A stretch of DNA of 64,000 nucleotides, from contig NZ_JOAP01000002.1 of the NCBI RefSeq assembly GCF_000720475.1, positions 186,001 through 250,000 of the forward strand. Direction: 5' to 3'. This document shows, one piece after another, positions 16,055 to 24,731 of this stretch. The notes beneath the pieces were generated by a model. That model was not told the origin of the DNA. It made no database searches and saw only the letters and a program-made list of their open reading frames with translations. Each line of letters opens with the position of its first letter. Within the stretch, counting starts at the first letter, position 1. The stretch is from Streptomyces aureocirculatus. Lineage in GTDB: Bacteria > Actinomycetota > Actinomycetes > Streptomycetales > Streptomycetaceae. The translations under genes were made by a program, and so were the position numbers.

Positions 16055-16747
16055 TTATTTCGCTGCCGGGCGCTCGGCGGCACCCTGCGCCGCGCCCACC
16101 AACTCGCCCCACTCCACCGTCCGTTCGCACCATCGCTCCAGCAGCACCCGGTCGTGGCCCACGGCAAGGAGCCCCGCGCCGCTCTCGGCGCGGTACTCCT
16201 CGACGGCGGCCACGAGCGCGGCCGTCGTGGAGGCGTCCAGCATGGCCGTCATCTCGTCGCAGATCAGCCAGCGGGGGCGCAGGACCAGGGCGCGGGCCAG
16301 GCAGGCGCGCTGGAGCTGGCCGTCGCTGACCTCGTGCGGGCGGCGGCCGAGCAGGTCCGTGCCGAGGCCGACGGTGCGGGCGAGGTCCGGCACCCGCTCC
16401 TGGACGTCGGCGGCGCGTCCGGTGGCCCGCAGCGGTTCCGCGATGAGCTGGGTGAGGGTCAGACGCGGGTCGGCCGACAGGCGCGGCTGCTGGAAGACGA
16501 CGCCGAACGCGGTGCGCTGGGCGCGTGGTGCCCGGTGCCGCCAGCCGCGGGCCGGTTCGCCGTCGACGACGACCTGGCCGCGGTCCGGCTGGTGCAGGAG
16601 CGCGGCGACCCGGGCGAGCGTCGACTTGCCGCAGCCGCTGGGGCCGAGCAGGCCCACGGACTCGCCGGGCGCGACGGTGAGGCTGACGTCGCGGACGACG
16701 GGCGCGCGGCGGTCGTATCCGGCCGTCAGGGAGCGCAGTTCAAGCAC
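16055..16747 (-). CDS. ABC transporter ATPase, nickel/dipeptide type (NikE/DppF-like)
   Basis: A 230-residue nucleotide-binding subunit. Walker A GPSGCGKST is at about residues 35-43, the Q-loop is in VVFQQPRLSADP, the signature EVSDGQLQRACLARAL departs slightly from LSGGQ, Walker B is LICDEMTAMLD and the H-loop is VGHD. It is short for the family, lacking the C-terminal oligopeptide extension, which suits a NikE-type subunit. GTG 16747 overlaps the previous ATPase by 8 bases. It is the last gene of a five-gene importer operon; the structured RNA follows directly. Confidence 0.9.
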   Translation of the reverse strand: MLELRSLTAGYDRRAPVVRDVSLTVAPGESVGLLGPSGCGKSTLARVAALLHQPDRGQVVVDGEPARGWRHRAPRAQRTAFGVVFQQPRLSADPRLTLTQLIAEPLRATGRAADVQERVPDLARTVGLGTDLLGRRPHEVSDGQLQRACLARALVLRPRWLICDEMTAMLDASTTAALVAAVEEYRAESGAGLLAVGHDRVLLERWCERTVEWGELVGAAQGAAERPAAK

Positions 16748-17705
16748 GGGGGGCCTCCAGCGCCGCGGTGACCGGGTGGTGGCAGGCGACGCCGGGTGCG
16801 GCGAGCGCGGGGAGCGTCCCGCACGCCGTGTCCGCGCGGTGGCAGCGGGCGGCGAAGGCGCATCCTTCGGGCAGCGCGGACAGCTCGGGCGGCATGCCGG
16901 GTATGGGGGTGAACTCCCGGTCGGGCAGGGCGTTCAGGAGGCCGCGGGCGTAGGGGTGGCGCGGTCCCGGGTCGCCGAAGAAGGCGTCCGCTTCGGCGAT
17001 CTCGACGACGCGGCTCGCGTACATCACGGCGACGCGGTCGGCGATGCGCTCGGCCGCCGCGAGGTCGTGGGTGATCAGGAGCAGGGCGCGGTCGTCGCCG
17101 ACGTGGCGGCGCAGTTCGTCCACGGTGCGGTCGACGAGCTCGCGGTCCAGGCCGGTGGTGGGCTCGTCGGCGAGGAGCAGCGGGGCGTCGCCGATCAGCG
17201 CGAGGGCGGTGGCGGCGCGCTGGGCGAGGCCGCCGGACAGCTCGTGCGGGTAGCGGTCGAGGTGGCCGAGCGGGAAGGACGCGCGCTCGGCGGCGGCAGC
17301 GGCGGCCTTGCGCAGGTCGGGCCTGCGGACCCCGGCGAGTTCCCGCAGGGTCTCCTCCAGTTGGGAGCGCACCGTGCGTACGGGCGTCAGGTGCGCCGCG
17401 GGGCTCTGCGGTACGAGGCCGACGCGCCGTCCGCGCACGGTGCGGGCCAGGGTGCGTTCGTCGGCGGTGAGCAGGTCGGTGCCGTCGCCGAGGAGTGCGG
17501 CGCCCGCGGTCTCGGCGTTCTCGGGCAGCAGGCCGAGCAGCGCCGACGCGAGCACGGACTTGCCGCAGCCGCTCTCGCCGACGAGGGCGAGGCACTCCCC
17601 CGCGGCCAGGTCGAAGCGGGCGTCGGTGACGGCGGCCACATGGGTGCCGCCGCGCATGCGGAAGCGTACGGAGAGCCCCCGTACCGAGAGGACGGGCCGG
17701 GTCAC
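16740..17705 (-). CDS. ABC transporter ATPase, nickel/dipeptide type (NikD/DppD-like)
   Basis: A 321-residue ATPase with Walker A GESGCGKSVLA, signature ELSGGLAQRAATALALIG, Walker B LLLADEPTTGLD and H-loop LITHDL. The C-terminal oligopeptide/nickel extension carries CAFAARCHRADTAC, a cysteine cluster usual in this branch. GTG 17705 overlaps the permease stop (GTGA). It energizes uptake together with the adjoining ATPase. Confidence 0.9.
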   Translation of the reverse strand: MTRPVLSVRGLSVRFRMRGGTHVAAVTDARFDLAAGECLALVGESGCGKSVLASALLGLLPENAETAGAALLGDGTDLLTADERTLARTVRGRRVGLVPQSPAAHLTPVRTVRSQLEETLRELAGVRRPDLRKAAAAAAERASFPLGHLDRYPHELSGGLAQRAATALALIGDAPLLLADEPTTGLDRELVDRTVDELRRHVGDDRALLLITHDLAAAERIADRVAVMYASRVVEIAEADAFFGDPGPRHPYARGLLNALPDREFTPIPGMPPELSALPEGCAFAARCHRADTACGTLPALAAPGVACHHPVTAALEAPRA

Positions 17706-18634
17706 AGCATCAGCTCCGATCGTCGGCGCGGGTTGATCCGGTCCCGCCAGGCGCCCGCGAGGCCCGCGATCGCCAGGGTCGGCACGATGATGAACAGGCC
17801 CGGGAAGAGCGTGGGCCACCAGTCGCCCGCGAGCAGCGAACTGCGGGCGCCCTGCACCAGGGTGCCGAGGCTCGCCTGGTGCGTCGGCAGGCCGAGGCCG
17901 AGGAAGGACAGGGCGGACTCGTGCCAGATGGCGTGCGGGACCATCAGGACGGCGGCGAGGCCGGCCTGGGGCAGCACGCCCGGCAGCAGGTGCCGCACGG
18001 TGACGCGCCACCGGGAGGCCCCGCCGGAAATGGCCGCGTCGACGTAGGGGCGCGAGCGCAGCGACAGGACCTCGGCGCGCACGATGCGGGCCGTGGAGAG
18101 CCAGTGGGTGAGCGCCACGGAGATCACGACGGGCCATACTCCCGGCCGGAACATCGCCACGATGAAGATGCCGAGCAACAGGTGCGGAACCGACGAGAAC
18201 ACGTCGACGAGCCGCATGACGACCCGGTCGACCCAGCCGCCCGCGGAGGCGGCGAGCGCGCCGACCGCGGTGCCGATGACGGTGGCCACGACGGCGGCGA
18301 CCACACCGACGAGGAGGGAGACGCGCAGCCCGTAGACGCAGCGCAGGAGCAGGTCGCGGCCCACGTCGTCGGTGCCGAAGGGGTGCTCCAGGGATGGCGG
18401 CAGGAGCTTGTCGGCGAGGTGGACGGCCTGTTCGTCGAGGTCCGCGAGGGGCGGCACGATCAGGACGGCGAGGACGACGGCCACGACGATCGCGGCCGAG
18501 CTCCACACCCGCCATGCCCGTGTCGAGCGGGACGCCTTGCGGCTGCCCGCGACGGACCGCCCCGCCACCGGGCGCCAGACCGTTCCCGTGTCAGCCGTCG
18601 TTCCGGCACCGGCCGTCGTCCTGGTCTCAGCCAT
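17702..18634 (-). CDS. ABC transporter permease, nickel/dipeptide type (NikC/DppC-like)
   Basis: A 310-residue inner-membrane permease with an N-terminal segment WSSAAIVVAVVLAVLIVPPL, a periplasmic HPFGTDDVGRDLLLRCVYGLR (a stretch diagnostic of DppC/NikC) and about five further membrane spans. The EAA-type loop is DAAISGGASRWRVTVRHLLPG. Start ATG 18634 overlaps the upstream permease by 8 bases. Confidence 0.9.
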   Translation of the reverse strand: MAETRTTAGAGTTADTGTVWRPVAGRSVAGSRKASRSTRAWRVWSSAAIVVAVVLAVLIVPPLADLDEQAVHLADKLLPPSLEHPFGTDDVGRDLLLRCVYGLRVSLLVGVVAAVVATVIGTAVGALAASAGGWVDRVVMRLVDVFSSVPHLLLGIFIVAMFRPGVWPVVISVALTHWLSTARIVRAEVLSLRSRPYVDAAISGGASRWRVTVRHLLPGVLPQAGLAAVLMVPHAIWHESALSFLGLGLPTHQASLGTLVQGARSSLLAGDWWPTLFPGLFIIVPTLAIAGLAGAWRDRINPRRRSELML

Positions 18635-19619
18635 CGAATCCCACCCTGGGGTCGGCGAGCCCGTAGAGGAGGTCCGCGAGCAGGTTGCCGAGCAGGACCG
18701 CCACCGTGGCGAGCGCGGTGAGCGCGGCGAGCAGCGGGAAGTCCACGGATGTCGCGGCCTGCACGGTCGCGGCGGCGATGCCGGGCCAACTGAAGACGGT
18801 CTCCACGAGCAGCGCGCCGGTGATCAGTTCGGGCACTCGGGAGCCGACGAGCGTGAGCACCGGCAGCATGCCGGAGCGGAACGCGTGCTTCAGGAGCACG
18901 GTCCGCTCGGCGAGGCCGCGGGCGCGGGCGCCCCGGACCGGGTCGTCGCCGAGCGCGTCGCCCACGCCCTGGCGTACGTACAGGACGAACCAGGGCAGTT
19001 GCGAGACGGCGAGCACGGCGGCGGGCAGCACGAGGTGCCGGGCCACCTGCCCCGCCGTCACGGCCACGCTGGAGGTGTCGGTGAGCCCGCCGGCGGGCAG
19101 CACGCCCAGTTTGAGGGCGAAGAGCCACACGGCGAGCAGGCCGAGCCAGAACGGCGGCGCGGCCTCCAGGGTGTAGGCGAGGGACGTCACGCAGCGGTCG
19201 AGCCAGCCGCCGGGGCGGCGGGCGGCGAGCACGCCGAGCGCGGAGCCGACGAGGACGGCGAGGACGAACGCCGTCGCGGCGAGCAGCACGGACCAGCCGA
19301 CGCGTTCACCGATGGCGTCCGCGACGGGCTGGCGCAGCGTGCTGGAGTCCCCGAGGTCGCCGTGCAGGGCCGCGGTGAGCCAGTCCCACCAGCGGGAGAC
19401 CAGCGGCTTGTCGACGCCGAGGTTGGCGCGGAGCTGGTCCAGGTTCTCCTGGGACGAGGTGAGCCCCGCGGTGCCCGCGTACGCCTTGACGGGGTCGAAG
19501 GGCGAGGCCTCGGCGACGGCGAAGACGCCGAAGGTGACGGCGAGCAGGACGGGGACGGCGAACAGCGCCCGCCGTCCCACGAGCCGCGCCATCGGACCCC
19601 AGGGCAGTTGCCTGGTCAC
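18627..19619 (-). CDS. ABC transporter permease, nickel/dipeptide type (NikB/DppB-like)
   Basis: A 330-residue permease from GTG 19619, whose start overlaps the stop of the binding-protein gene (GTGA). It has the N-terminal span typical of DppB (RRALFAVPVLLAVTFGVFAV), a periplasmic region with LGVDKPLVSRWWDWLTAALHGDLG, and the EAA loop ARARGLAERTVLLKHAFRSG. Together with the NikC-like permease it forms the channel. Confidence 0.9.
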   Translation of the reverse strand: MTRQLPWGPMARLVGRRALFAVPVLLAVTFGVFAVAEASPFDPVKAYAGTAGLTSSQENLDQLRANLGVDKPLVSRWWDWLTAALHGDLGDSSTLRQPVADAIGERVGWSVLLAATAFVLAVLVGSALGVLAARRPGGWLDRCVTSLAYTLEAAPPFWLGLLAVWLFALKLGVLPAGGLTDTSSVAVTAGQVARHLVLPAAVLAVSQLPWFVLYVRQGVGDALGDDPVRGARARGLAERTVLLKHAFRSGMLPVLTLVGSRVPELITGALLVETVFSWPGIAAATVQAATSVDFPLLAALTALATVAVLLGNLLADLLYGLADPRVGFDG

Positions 19620-21205
19620 TTCTGCGGCTGCCAGTCCTCGACGTTCCACCAGGGCCCGGAGGCCAGGCCGTGGTCGTGCGGCTCGACCTGGGTGGAGAGG
19701 TCGCCGTAGGACTTGTTCACGACGTAGAGGTGGTCGATGTGGGTGAGGAAGGTGTAGCCCGGGTTCTTCACCAGTTCGCGCTGGACGGTGTCGTAGGCGG
19801 CCTGCCGCTTTGCGTGGTCGCCGCTCTTGCGGGCGTCCTCCAGGGCCTTGTCGACCTTGGGGTTGTCGTAGTGCGCCATGTTGTTGAAGCCGTCACCTGC
19901 GAGGGCGGACTTCAGGAGCGTGTACTGGTCGAAGTCGGGGTCGGCCGGGGAGCCGCCGCCCGCGAGGACCGCGTCCTTGGGCATGCGGGGCTCGATGACC
20001 TCCCAGGTGCCGGACTGCACCTCGACCTTGACGCCGAGCTTCTTGGCGTCGGAGGCGTAGGCGAGCGCGTGCTCCTGGCGGAGCTTGTCGCCGGAGAGGT
20101 ACCACAGCGGGAACTTCGCCTGGACGCCGTCCTTCTCGCGGATGCCGCCCTTGCCGGGCTTCCAGCCCGCGTCGTCGAGGATCTTCTTGGCCCGGGTGAG
20201 GTCGAACTCGCGCTCGGTGCCCTTGGTGAACCAGGGGCTGTCCGTCGGGACCGGGCCGTAGGCCTCCTTGCCCGCGCCCTCCAGGATGGAGTCGACCATG
20301 GCCTTGCGGTCGACGCCGACGTCGAGTGCGCGCCGCACGGCGGTGTCGCCCGCGACCTTGTTGCCGGTCGGCAGGGTCACCACGCGGTAGTCGAAGGTCT
20401 TGGCGGCGTACGTCTTCTTGTCCGCGTCGGACTTGAAGGTCTTGGCGAGGTTCGGCGGCAGGATGGCGCCGTCGAGGTCGCCGGTGCGCAGGCGGGTGGC
20501 GCGCAGGTCGTCGTCCTTGACGATCGCCATCGTGAAGTTCTTGATCTTCGGCGCGCCGCCCCAGTAGTCCGGGTTGGCCTTGAAGACGAGCTTCTCGCCC
20601 TTGGACCACTTCACCAGTTCGTAGGGTCCGGTGCCGATCGGCTCGGTGGTGAAGGCGCCGCTGTTCACGTCCTGCTTGCCCGCGACGTGCTGGGGCGCGA
20701 TGGGCAGCACGGTGCGCTCGGCGAACGGGGCGTAGGGGTACTTGAGGTGGAAGACGACGGTGTCGTCGCCCTTGGCCTCGACGCTCTTGACGGCGTCCAG
20801 CTCGGTCTTGGCGGCGTTGTTCGTCTTCTTGTCGAGGATCGTCTCGTACGTGAAGACGACGTCCTTGGCCGTGAACGGCTTGCCGTCGCTGAACTTGACG
20901 CCCTTGCGCAGCTCGTAGGTGTAGGTCGTGCCGCCGTCGGCGACCTTCGGCAGCTTCGCGGCGAGCGCGGGCTTGAGCTTCATGTCCGCGTCGTGCGTGA
21001 GCAGCCCGTCGAAGATCTTGGAGTTGCCGTCCTTGCCGTAGCCGAGGAGCGGGCTGAGGGTCTCGGGTTCGTACGCGATGCCGACGACCGCCGACGTCCC
21101 GGAGCCGCCCTTGCCGTCGTCCGGTGACGAACAGGCCGACGCGGCGACCGCCAGTGCGGCGGTCGCCGCGACCGCGCCCGTGGTCCGTATGGATCGGGCC
21201 CTCAT
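19616..21205 (-). CDS. ABC transporter substrate-binding lipoprotein (NikA/peptide family 5)
   Basis: A 529-residue lipoprotein: MRARSIRTTGA followed by a hydrophobic run and the lipobox AVAASAC. The mature part is an SBP family 5 protein (EPETLSPLLGYGKDGNSKIF, GTGPYELVKWSKGEKLVFKA). This family includes dipeptide and nickel binders. A Nur-type operator overlaps its promoter, so nickel or a nickel chelate is the likely cargo (inference). ATG 21205 is chosen over 21214 because it gives the usual short Arg-containing leader. It is the first gene of a five-gene operon joined by overlaps. Confidence 0.88.
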   Translation of the reverse strand: MRARSIRTTGAVAATAALAVAASACSSPDDGKGGSGTSAVVGIAYEPETLSPLLGYGKDGNSKIFDGLLTHDADMKLKPALAAKLPKVADGGTTYTYELRKGVKFSDGKPFTAKDVVFTYETILDKKTNNAAKTELDAVKSVEAKGDDTVVFHLKYPYAPFAERTVLPIAPQHVAGKQDVNSGAFTTEPIGTGPYELVKWSKGEKLVFKANPDYWGGAPKIKNFTMAIVKDDDLRATRLRTGDLDGAILPPNLAKTFKSDADKKTYAAKTFDYRVVTLPTGNKVAGDTAVRRALDVGVDRKAMVDSILEGAGKEAYGPVPTDSPWFTKGTEREFDLTRAKKILDDAGWKPGKGGIREKDGVQAKFPLWYLSGDKLRQEHALAYASDAKKLGVKVEVQSGTWEVIEPRMPKDAVLAGGGSPADPDFDQYTLLKSALAGDGFNNMAHYDNPKVDKALEDARKSGDHAKRQAAYDTVQRELVKNPGYTFLTHIDHLYVVNKSYGDLSTQVEPHDHGLASGPWWNVEDWQPQK

Positions 21206-21236
21206 GCTCCACACCCCTACTGAAGATCAATCCTTC

Positions 21237-21279
21237 TTGCGAACAGCTCGCAATTATGCCTCATGTAATGGGTGCGAAA
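21237..21279 (-). promoter_or_regulatory. Nur-type (nickel uptake regulator) box over the ABC operon promoter
   Basis: TTGCGA-N5-TCGCAA (21237-21253) is a perfect inverted repeat that fits the published Streptomyces Nur box shape tTGCaa-N5-ttGCAA. On the minus strand it starts at the last base of a -10-like CATAAT (21258-21253) and covers the likely transcription start. A weak -35-like TTTCGC lies at 21279-21274. Nickel-loaded Nur bound here would block transcription of the importer operon. Confidence 0.65.
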
Positions 21280-21358
21280 GGGAGGGGTGTCCTACGGCTT
21301 GTGGAGCAGGCCCAGGTCAGGGCGGTGCGGGAGGTCCCGGGGAGGGGCGCGGGGAGCG

Positions 21359-22468
21359 TCAGGGTGCCGGCAGCGCGACCAGCTCCGCCAGGGCCTCCTT
21401 GTGCTGTCCCGCCGTGCCGAGTCCGATCGAGTCGGCCTTGGCGCGCTTGAGGTAGAGGTGGACGGGGTGCTCCCAGGTCATGCCGATGCCGCCGTGGAGC
21501 TGGAGCGCCTCTTCGGCGGCGCGCACCGCCACGGGCGCGGCATACGCCTGCGCGAGGGCCGCCGCGAGGTTCGGTTCGTCGCTGCCGGTGGCGAGGGCGT
21601 CGGCGGCGTACCGGGCGGCGGCGCGGGTGTTCACCACGTCCAGCCAGCTCTTGGCGAGCCGGTGCTTGAGCGCCTGGAAGGAGCCGACGGGCCGGTTGAA
21701 CTGGTGCCGCTCCTTGGTGTACCGGACGGTTTCCGCCAGGCACCACTCGGCGATGCCGAGTTGTTCGGAGGCGAGCAGCCCGGCACCGGCGCGCAGACCG
21801 AGGCGTACCGGGGTGTCCGCGCGCGCCGCGAGCCGCCGGGCCGGGGCCCCGTCGAAGGTGACCACGGCCAGCGGACGGGTGCGGTCCAGGGACGTCTGCG
21901 GGGTGACGGTGACGCCGTCACGGCCGGTGTCGGCGGCGAACAGACCATCGGCGGTCGGGACGAGCAGGATGTCGGCGACCGCGGCGTCGGCGACCCCGGT
22001 GACCTCGCCGTGCAGCGTCCCGCCGGAGTACCGCACCGGCGCCCGGTCGGCCCCCGGCGCGGTGGCGAACGGCACCGCGAGCCCGCCGACCGTGCGTCCT
22101 GAGGCCAGCGCGGCGAGCAGTTCGGCGGCGTCGTCGTCCGGGCAGGCGAGCAGCGTCTCCGTGGCGATGACGGCGCTCGTCAGGAACGGCACGGGCGCCA
22201 CCGTCCGGCCGAGTTCCTCCAGGACGACGGCGGCCTCCCGGTGCGTGGCGCCCTGCCCGCCCCGGGACTCGGGCACGAGCAGCCCGGCGAGGCCCATGCC
22301 GTCGGTGAGCGTCTTCCACAGCTCGCGGTCGTGCGGCTGCTCCGACTCGGTGCGGGCGAGGACGGTGGCCGCGTCGCAGCGGTCGGCGAGCAGGGAGCGC
22401 ACGGCGGACCGCAGCGCCTCCTCCTCCTCGGTGTAGAGCAAATCGGACTGTGCGGGCTCTACCGTCAT
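21359..22468 (-). CDS. Acyl-CoA dehydrogenase family protein (smaller subunit type)
   Basis: A 369-residue flavoprotein. LYTEEEEALRSAVRSLLADR begins the N-terminal helical domain and LHGGIGMTWEHPVHLYLKRA the C-terminal domain, as in actinobacterial FadE proteins that pair with a second acyl-CoA dehydrogenase. Its middle FAD-contact region is poorly conserved compared with the neighbouring dehydrogenase. ATG 22468 overlaps the neighbour's stop (ATGA), so the two are probably made together. It likely oxidizes an acyl-CoA as part of a heteromeric enzyme (inference from tandem arrangement). Confidence 0.85.
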   Translation of the reverse strand: MTVEPAQSDLLYTEEEEALRSAVRSLLADRCDAATVLARTESEQPHDRELWKTLTDGMGLAGLLVPESRGGQGATHREAAVVLEELGRTVAPVPFLTSAVIATETLLACPDDDAAELLAALASGRTVGGLAVPFATAPGADRAPVRYSGGTLHGEVTGVADAAVADILLVPTADGLFAADTGRDGVTVTPQTSLDRTRPLAVVTFDGAPARRLAARADTPVRLGLRAGAGLLASEQLGIAEWCLAETVRYTKERHQFNRPVGSFQALKHRLAKSWLDVVNTRAAARYAADALATGSDEPNLAAALAQAYAAPVAVRAAEEALQLHGGIGMTWEHPVHLYLKRAKADSIGLGTAGQHKEALAELVALPAP

Positions 22469-23646
22469 CGGTTCAGGTCCTTCCAGGCGACGTCCTTGTC
22501 GGTGCGCGGTTCCTGCGGCAGGCCGAGGACGCGCTCGGCGACGATGTTCAGGAGCACCTCGCTGGTGCCGCCCTCGATGCTGTTGCCCTTGGCGCGCAGA
22601 TAGCGGTATCCGGCCTCGCGCCCGGTGAAGTCGACGAGGTCGGGCCTGCGCATCGTCCAGTCGTCGTACAACAGGCCCTCCTCGCCGAGGAGTTCCACTT
22701 CGAGGCCGCTGATCTCCTGGTTCAGCCGGGCGAAGCCGAGCTTCATGCCGGAGCCCTCGGGCCCCGGCTGTCCCGCGACGAGCTGTTGCCGCAGCCGTTC
22801 GCCGGTGATCCTCGCGACCTCCGCCTGCACCCAGAGCGTGAGCAGACGCTGGTGCAGGTCGTGGGTGCGCAGTTCGGGGCGCTCCCGCCAGGCCCGCGCG
22901 ACCGGAGCGATCATGCCGCCCTCGCGCGGGATCCGCATGCCGCCGATGGACACGCGCTCGTTCATGAGGGTGGTCTGCGCGACCTTCCAGCCGTCGCCGA
23001 CCGGGCCGAGGCGGTGGCTGTCGGGGATGCGTACGCCGGTGAGGAAGACCTCGTTGAACTCGGCCTCGCCGGTGATCTGGCGCAGCGGCCGCACCTCGAC
23101 GCCCGGGTCGGTCATGTCGCAGAGGAAGTACGTGATGCCGCGGTGCTTGGGCAGATCGGGGTCGGTGCGGGCGATGAGGATGCCCCAGCGGGCGGTGTGC
23201 GCGCTGGACGTCCACACCTTCTGCCCGTCCACGATCCAGTCGTCGCCGTCACGGACGGCGCGGGTGCCGAGCGCCGCAAGGTCGGATCCGGCGCCCGGCT
23301 CGCTGAACAACTGGCACCACACCTCGTCGCCGATCCACAGCGGCCGCAGCAGGCGGCGCTTCTGCTCGTCGGTGCCGAAGGCCAGGATGGTGGGGGCGGC
23401 CATGCCCAGGCCGATGCCGATGCGGCGCGGGTCGTTGTCGGGCGCGCCCGCGGCCTCCAACTCGGCGTCCACCACGGCCTGCAGCGAGCGCGGGGCACCG
23501 AGACCACCGAGGCCTTCGGGGTAGTGGACCCAGGCGAGCCCGGCGTCGAAGCGCGCCCCGAGGAACGCGGTGCGTTCGGTGGTCGCGACCGGGTGCGCGG
23601 CGAGCAGGTCCCGGGTGCGGCGGCGGAGTTCGGCGGCGTCGGTCAT
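22465..23646 (-). CDS. Acyl-CoA dehydrogenase family protein (larger subunit type)
   Basis: A 393-residue acyl-CoA dehydrogenase with a well-preserved flavin region: WCQLFSEPGAGSDLAALGTRA, then DGQKVWTSSAH and the C-terminal NSIEGGTSEVLLNIVAERVLG. FAD accepts electrons from an acyl-CoA and passes them to ETF. ATG 23646 overlaps the oxidoreductase stop (ATGA); the gene is the second of three translationally coupled genes. The substrate is unknown; paired ACADs in actinobacteria often serve bulky substrates such as steroid side chains. Confidence 0.9.
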   Translation of the reverse strand: MTDAAELRRRTRDLLAAHPVATTERTAFLGARFDAGLAWVHYPEGLGGLGAPRSLQAVVDAELEAAGAPDNDPRRIGIGLGMAAPTILAFGTDEQKRRLLRPLWIGDEVWCQLFSEPGAGSDLAALGTRAVRDGDDWIVDGQKVWTSSAHTARWGILIARTDPDLPKHRGITYFLCDMTDPGVEVRPLRQITGEAEFNEVFLTGVRIPDSHRLGPVGDGWKVAQTTLMNERVSIGGMRIPREGGMIAPVARAWRERPELRTHDLHQRLLTLWVQAEVARITGERLRQQLVAGQPGPEGSGMKLGFARLNQEISGLEVELLGEEGLLYDDWTMRRPDLVDFTGREAGYRYLRAKGNSIEGGTSEVLLNIVAERVLGLPQEPRTDKDVAWKDLNR

Positions 23647-24620
23647 GCGGCGGCCCCCTCGGTGAGCGCGGGCAGGACGGCCACGCGGCCCGTGGTGGTC
23701 CCGTCGGCGACGCGCTGCACGGCCTGCGCGGCCCCGTCGAGCGGCACGCGCTCGCTGATCAGCGGCTTGATGGCACCTTTGGCGGCGAGCTGGGTGAGGT
23801 GGTCGTGGCACTCCAGGACCGCACGGGGGTCCTTGGTGTTGTACAGGCCCCAGTGCAGGCCGACGATCGAGTAGTTCTTCACCAGGGCGTGGTTCAGGGC
23901 GGGCGTGGGAACGGCGCCGCTGGCGAAGCCGACGACGAGGATGCGGCCCTCGAAGGCCACGCACTTCGCGGACTTGGCGTAGGCGTCGCCGCCCACGGGG
24001 TCGTAGACGACGTCGGCGCCGCGGCCGCCGGTGGCCTCCTTCACGGCGCCCACGATGTCGTCCGTGCGCCGGTCGACGACCAGGTCGCAGCCGAGCCGCC
24101 GGGCGACCTCGGCCTTCTCGGCGCCGCCGACCACACCGATGACGGTGGCGCCCGCGGCCTTGCCGAGCTGCACCGCCGCGCTGCCGACACCGCCCGCCGC
24201 CGCGTGCACGAGCAGGGTCTCGCCCGCCGTGAGCCGCGCGCGCCGGTGCAGGCCGAACCAGCCGGTCTGGTAGCCGATGTGCAGGGCAGCGGCCTCCGCG
24301 TCGTCCAGGGCCTGTGGCGCGGGCAGCAGGGCGGCGGCGTCCGCGAGGGCGTACTCGGCGAAGCCGCCGTGCGGCAGGGCCGGGGTGGCGATGACGCGCC
24401 GCCCGTCCTCGGTCTCGCCGCAGATCTCCACGCCGGGCGTGAACGGCAGCGGCGGGGTGATCTGGTACTGGCCGCGGCACAGCAGCGCGTCCGGGAAGTT
24501 GACGCCCGCGGCGCGGACCTTCAGGAGCACCTGGCCTTCGCCGGGCACCGGCAGGTCGGCCTCTTCGAGCCGCATCACCTCACCGGGCTCGCCGTTGCGG
24601 TGTACGTGCCATGCGCGCAT
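23643..24620 (-). CDS. Zinc-less MDR family NADPH:quinone oxidoreductase-like protein
   Basis: A 325-residue medium-chain dehydrogenase/reductase. LLKVRAAGVNFPDALLCRGQY marks the quinone-oxidoreductase branch without the catalytic zinc; LLVHAAAGGVGSAAVQLGKA is the NADPH-binding signature. It reduces quinones or enoyl-type double bonds. ATG 24620 starts the first gene of an operon with two acyl-CoA dehydrogenases, so reduction of an unsaturated acyl intermediate is possible. The leader of 111 bases to the next gene contains no evident operator. Confidence 0.88.
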   Translation of the reverse strand: MRAWHVHRNGEPGEVMRLEEADLPVPGEGQVLLKVRAAGVNFPDALLCRGQYQITPPLPFTPGVEICGETEDGRRVIATPALPHGGFAEYALADAAALLPAPQALDDAEAAALHIGYQTGWFGLHRRARLTAGETLLVHAAAGGVGSAAVQLGKAAGATVIGVVGGAEKAEVARRLGCDLVVDRRTDDIVGAVKEATGGRGADVVYDPVGGDAYAKSAKCVAFEGRILVVGFASGAVPTPALNHALVKNYSIVGLHWGLYNTKDPRAVLECHDHLTQLAAKGAIKPLISERVPLDGAAQAVQRVADGTTTGRVAVLPALTEGAAA

Positions 24621-24731
24621 GCGGGGCCTCCACGCTGTAGTCGACCGTGCTCCGGTCGCATACTAAGCGGTCGCTTGCCCTTTGGGGAACAGTGCGCGGG
24701 GGCAGGCTCCCGATTCCGGCGCCCGCCCTCG

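Noticed and set aside
22450..23874. Long plus-strand frames over 22-25 kb
   Set aside because: Antisense to acyl-CoA dehydrogenase and oxidoreductase genes that have complete motifs and overlapping start/stop signals.
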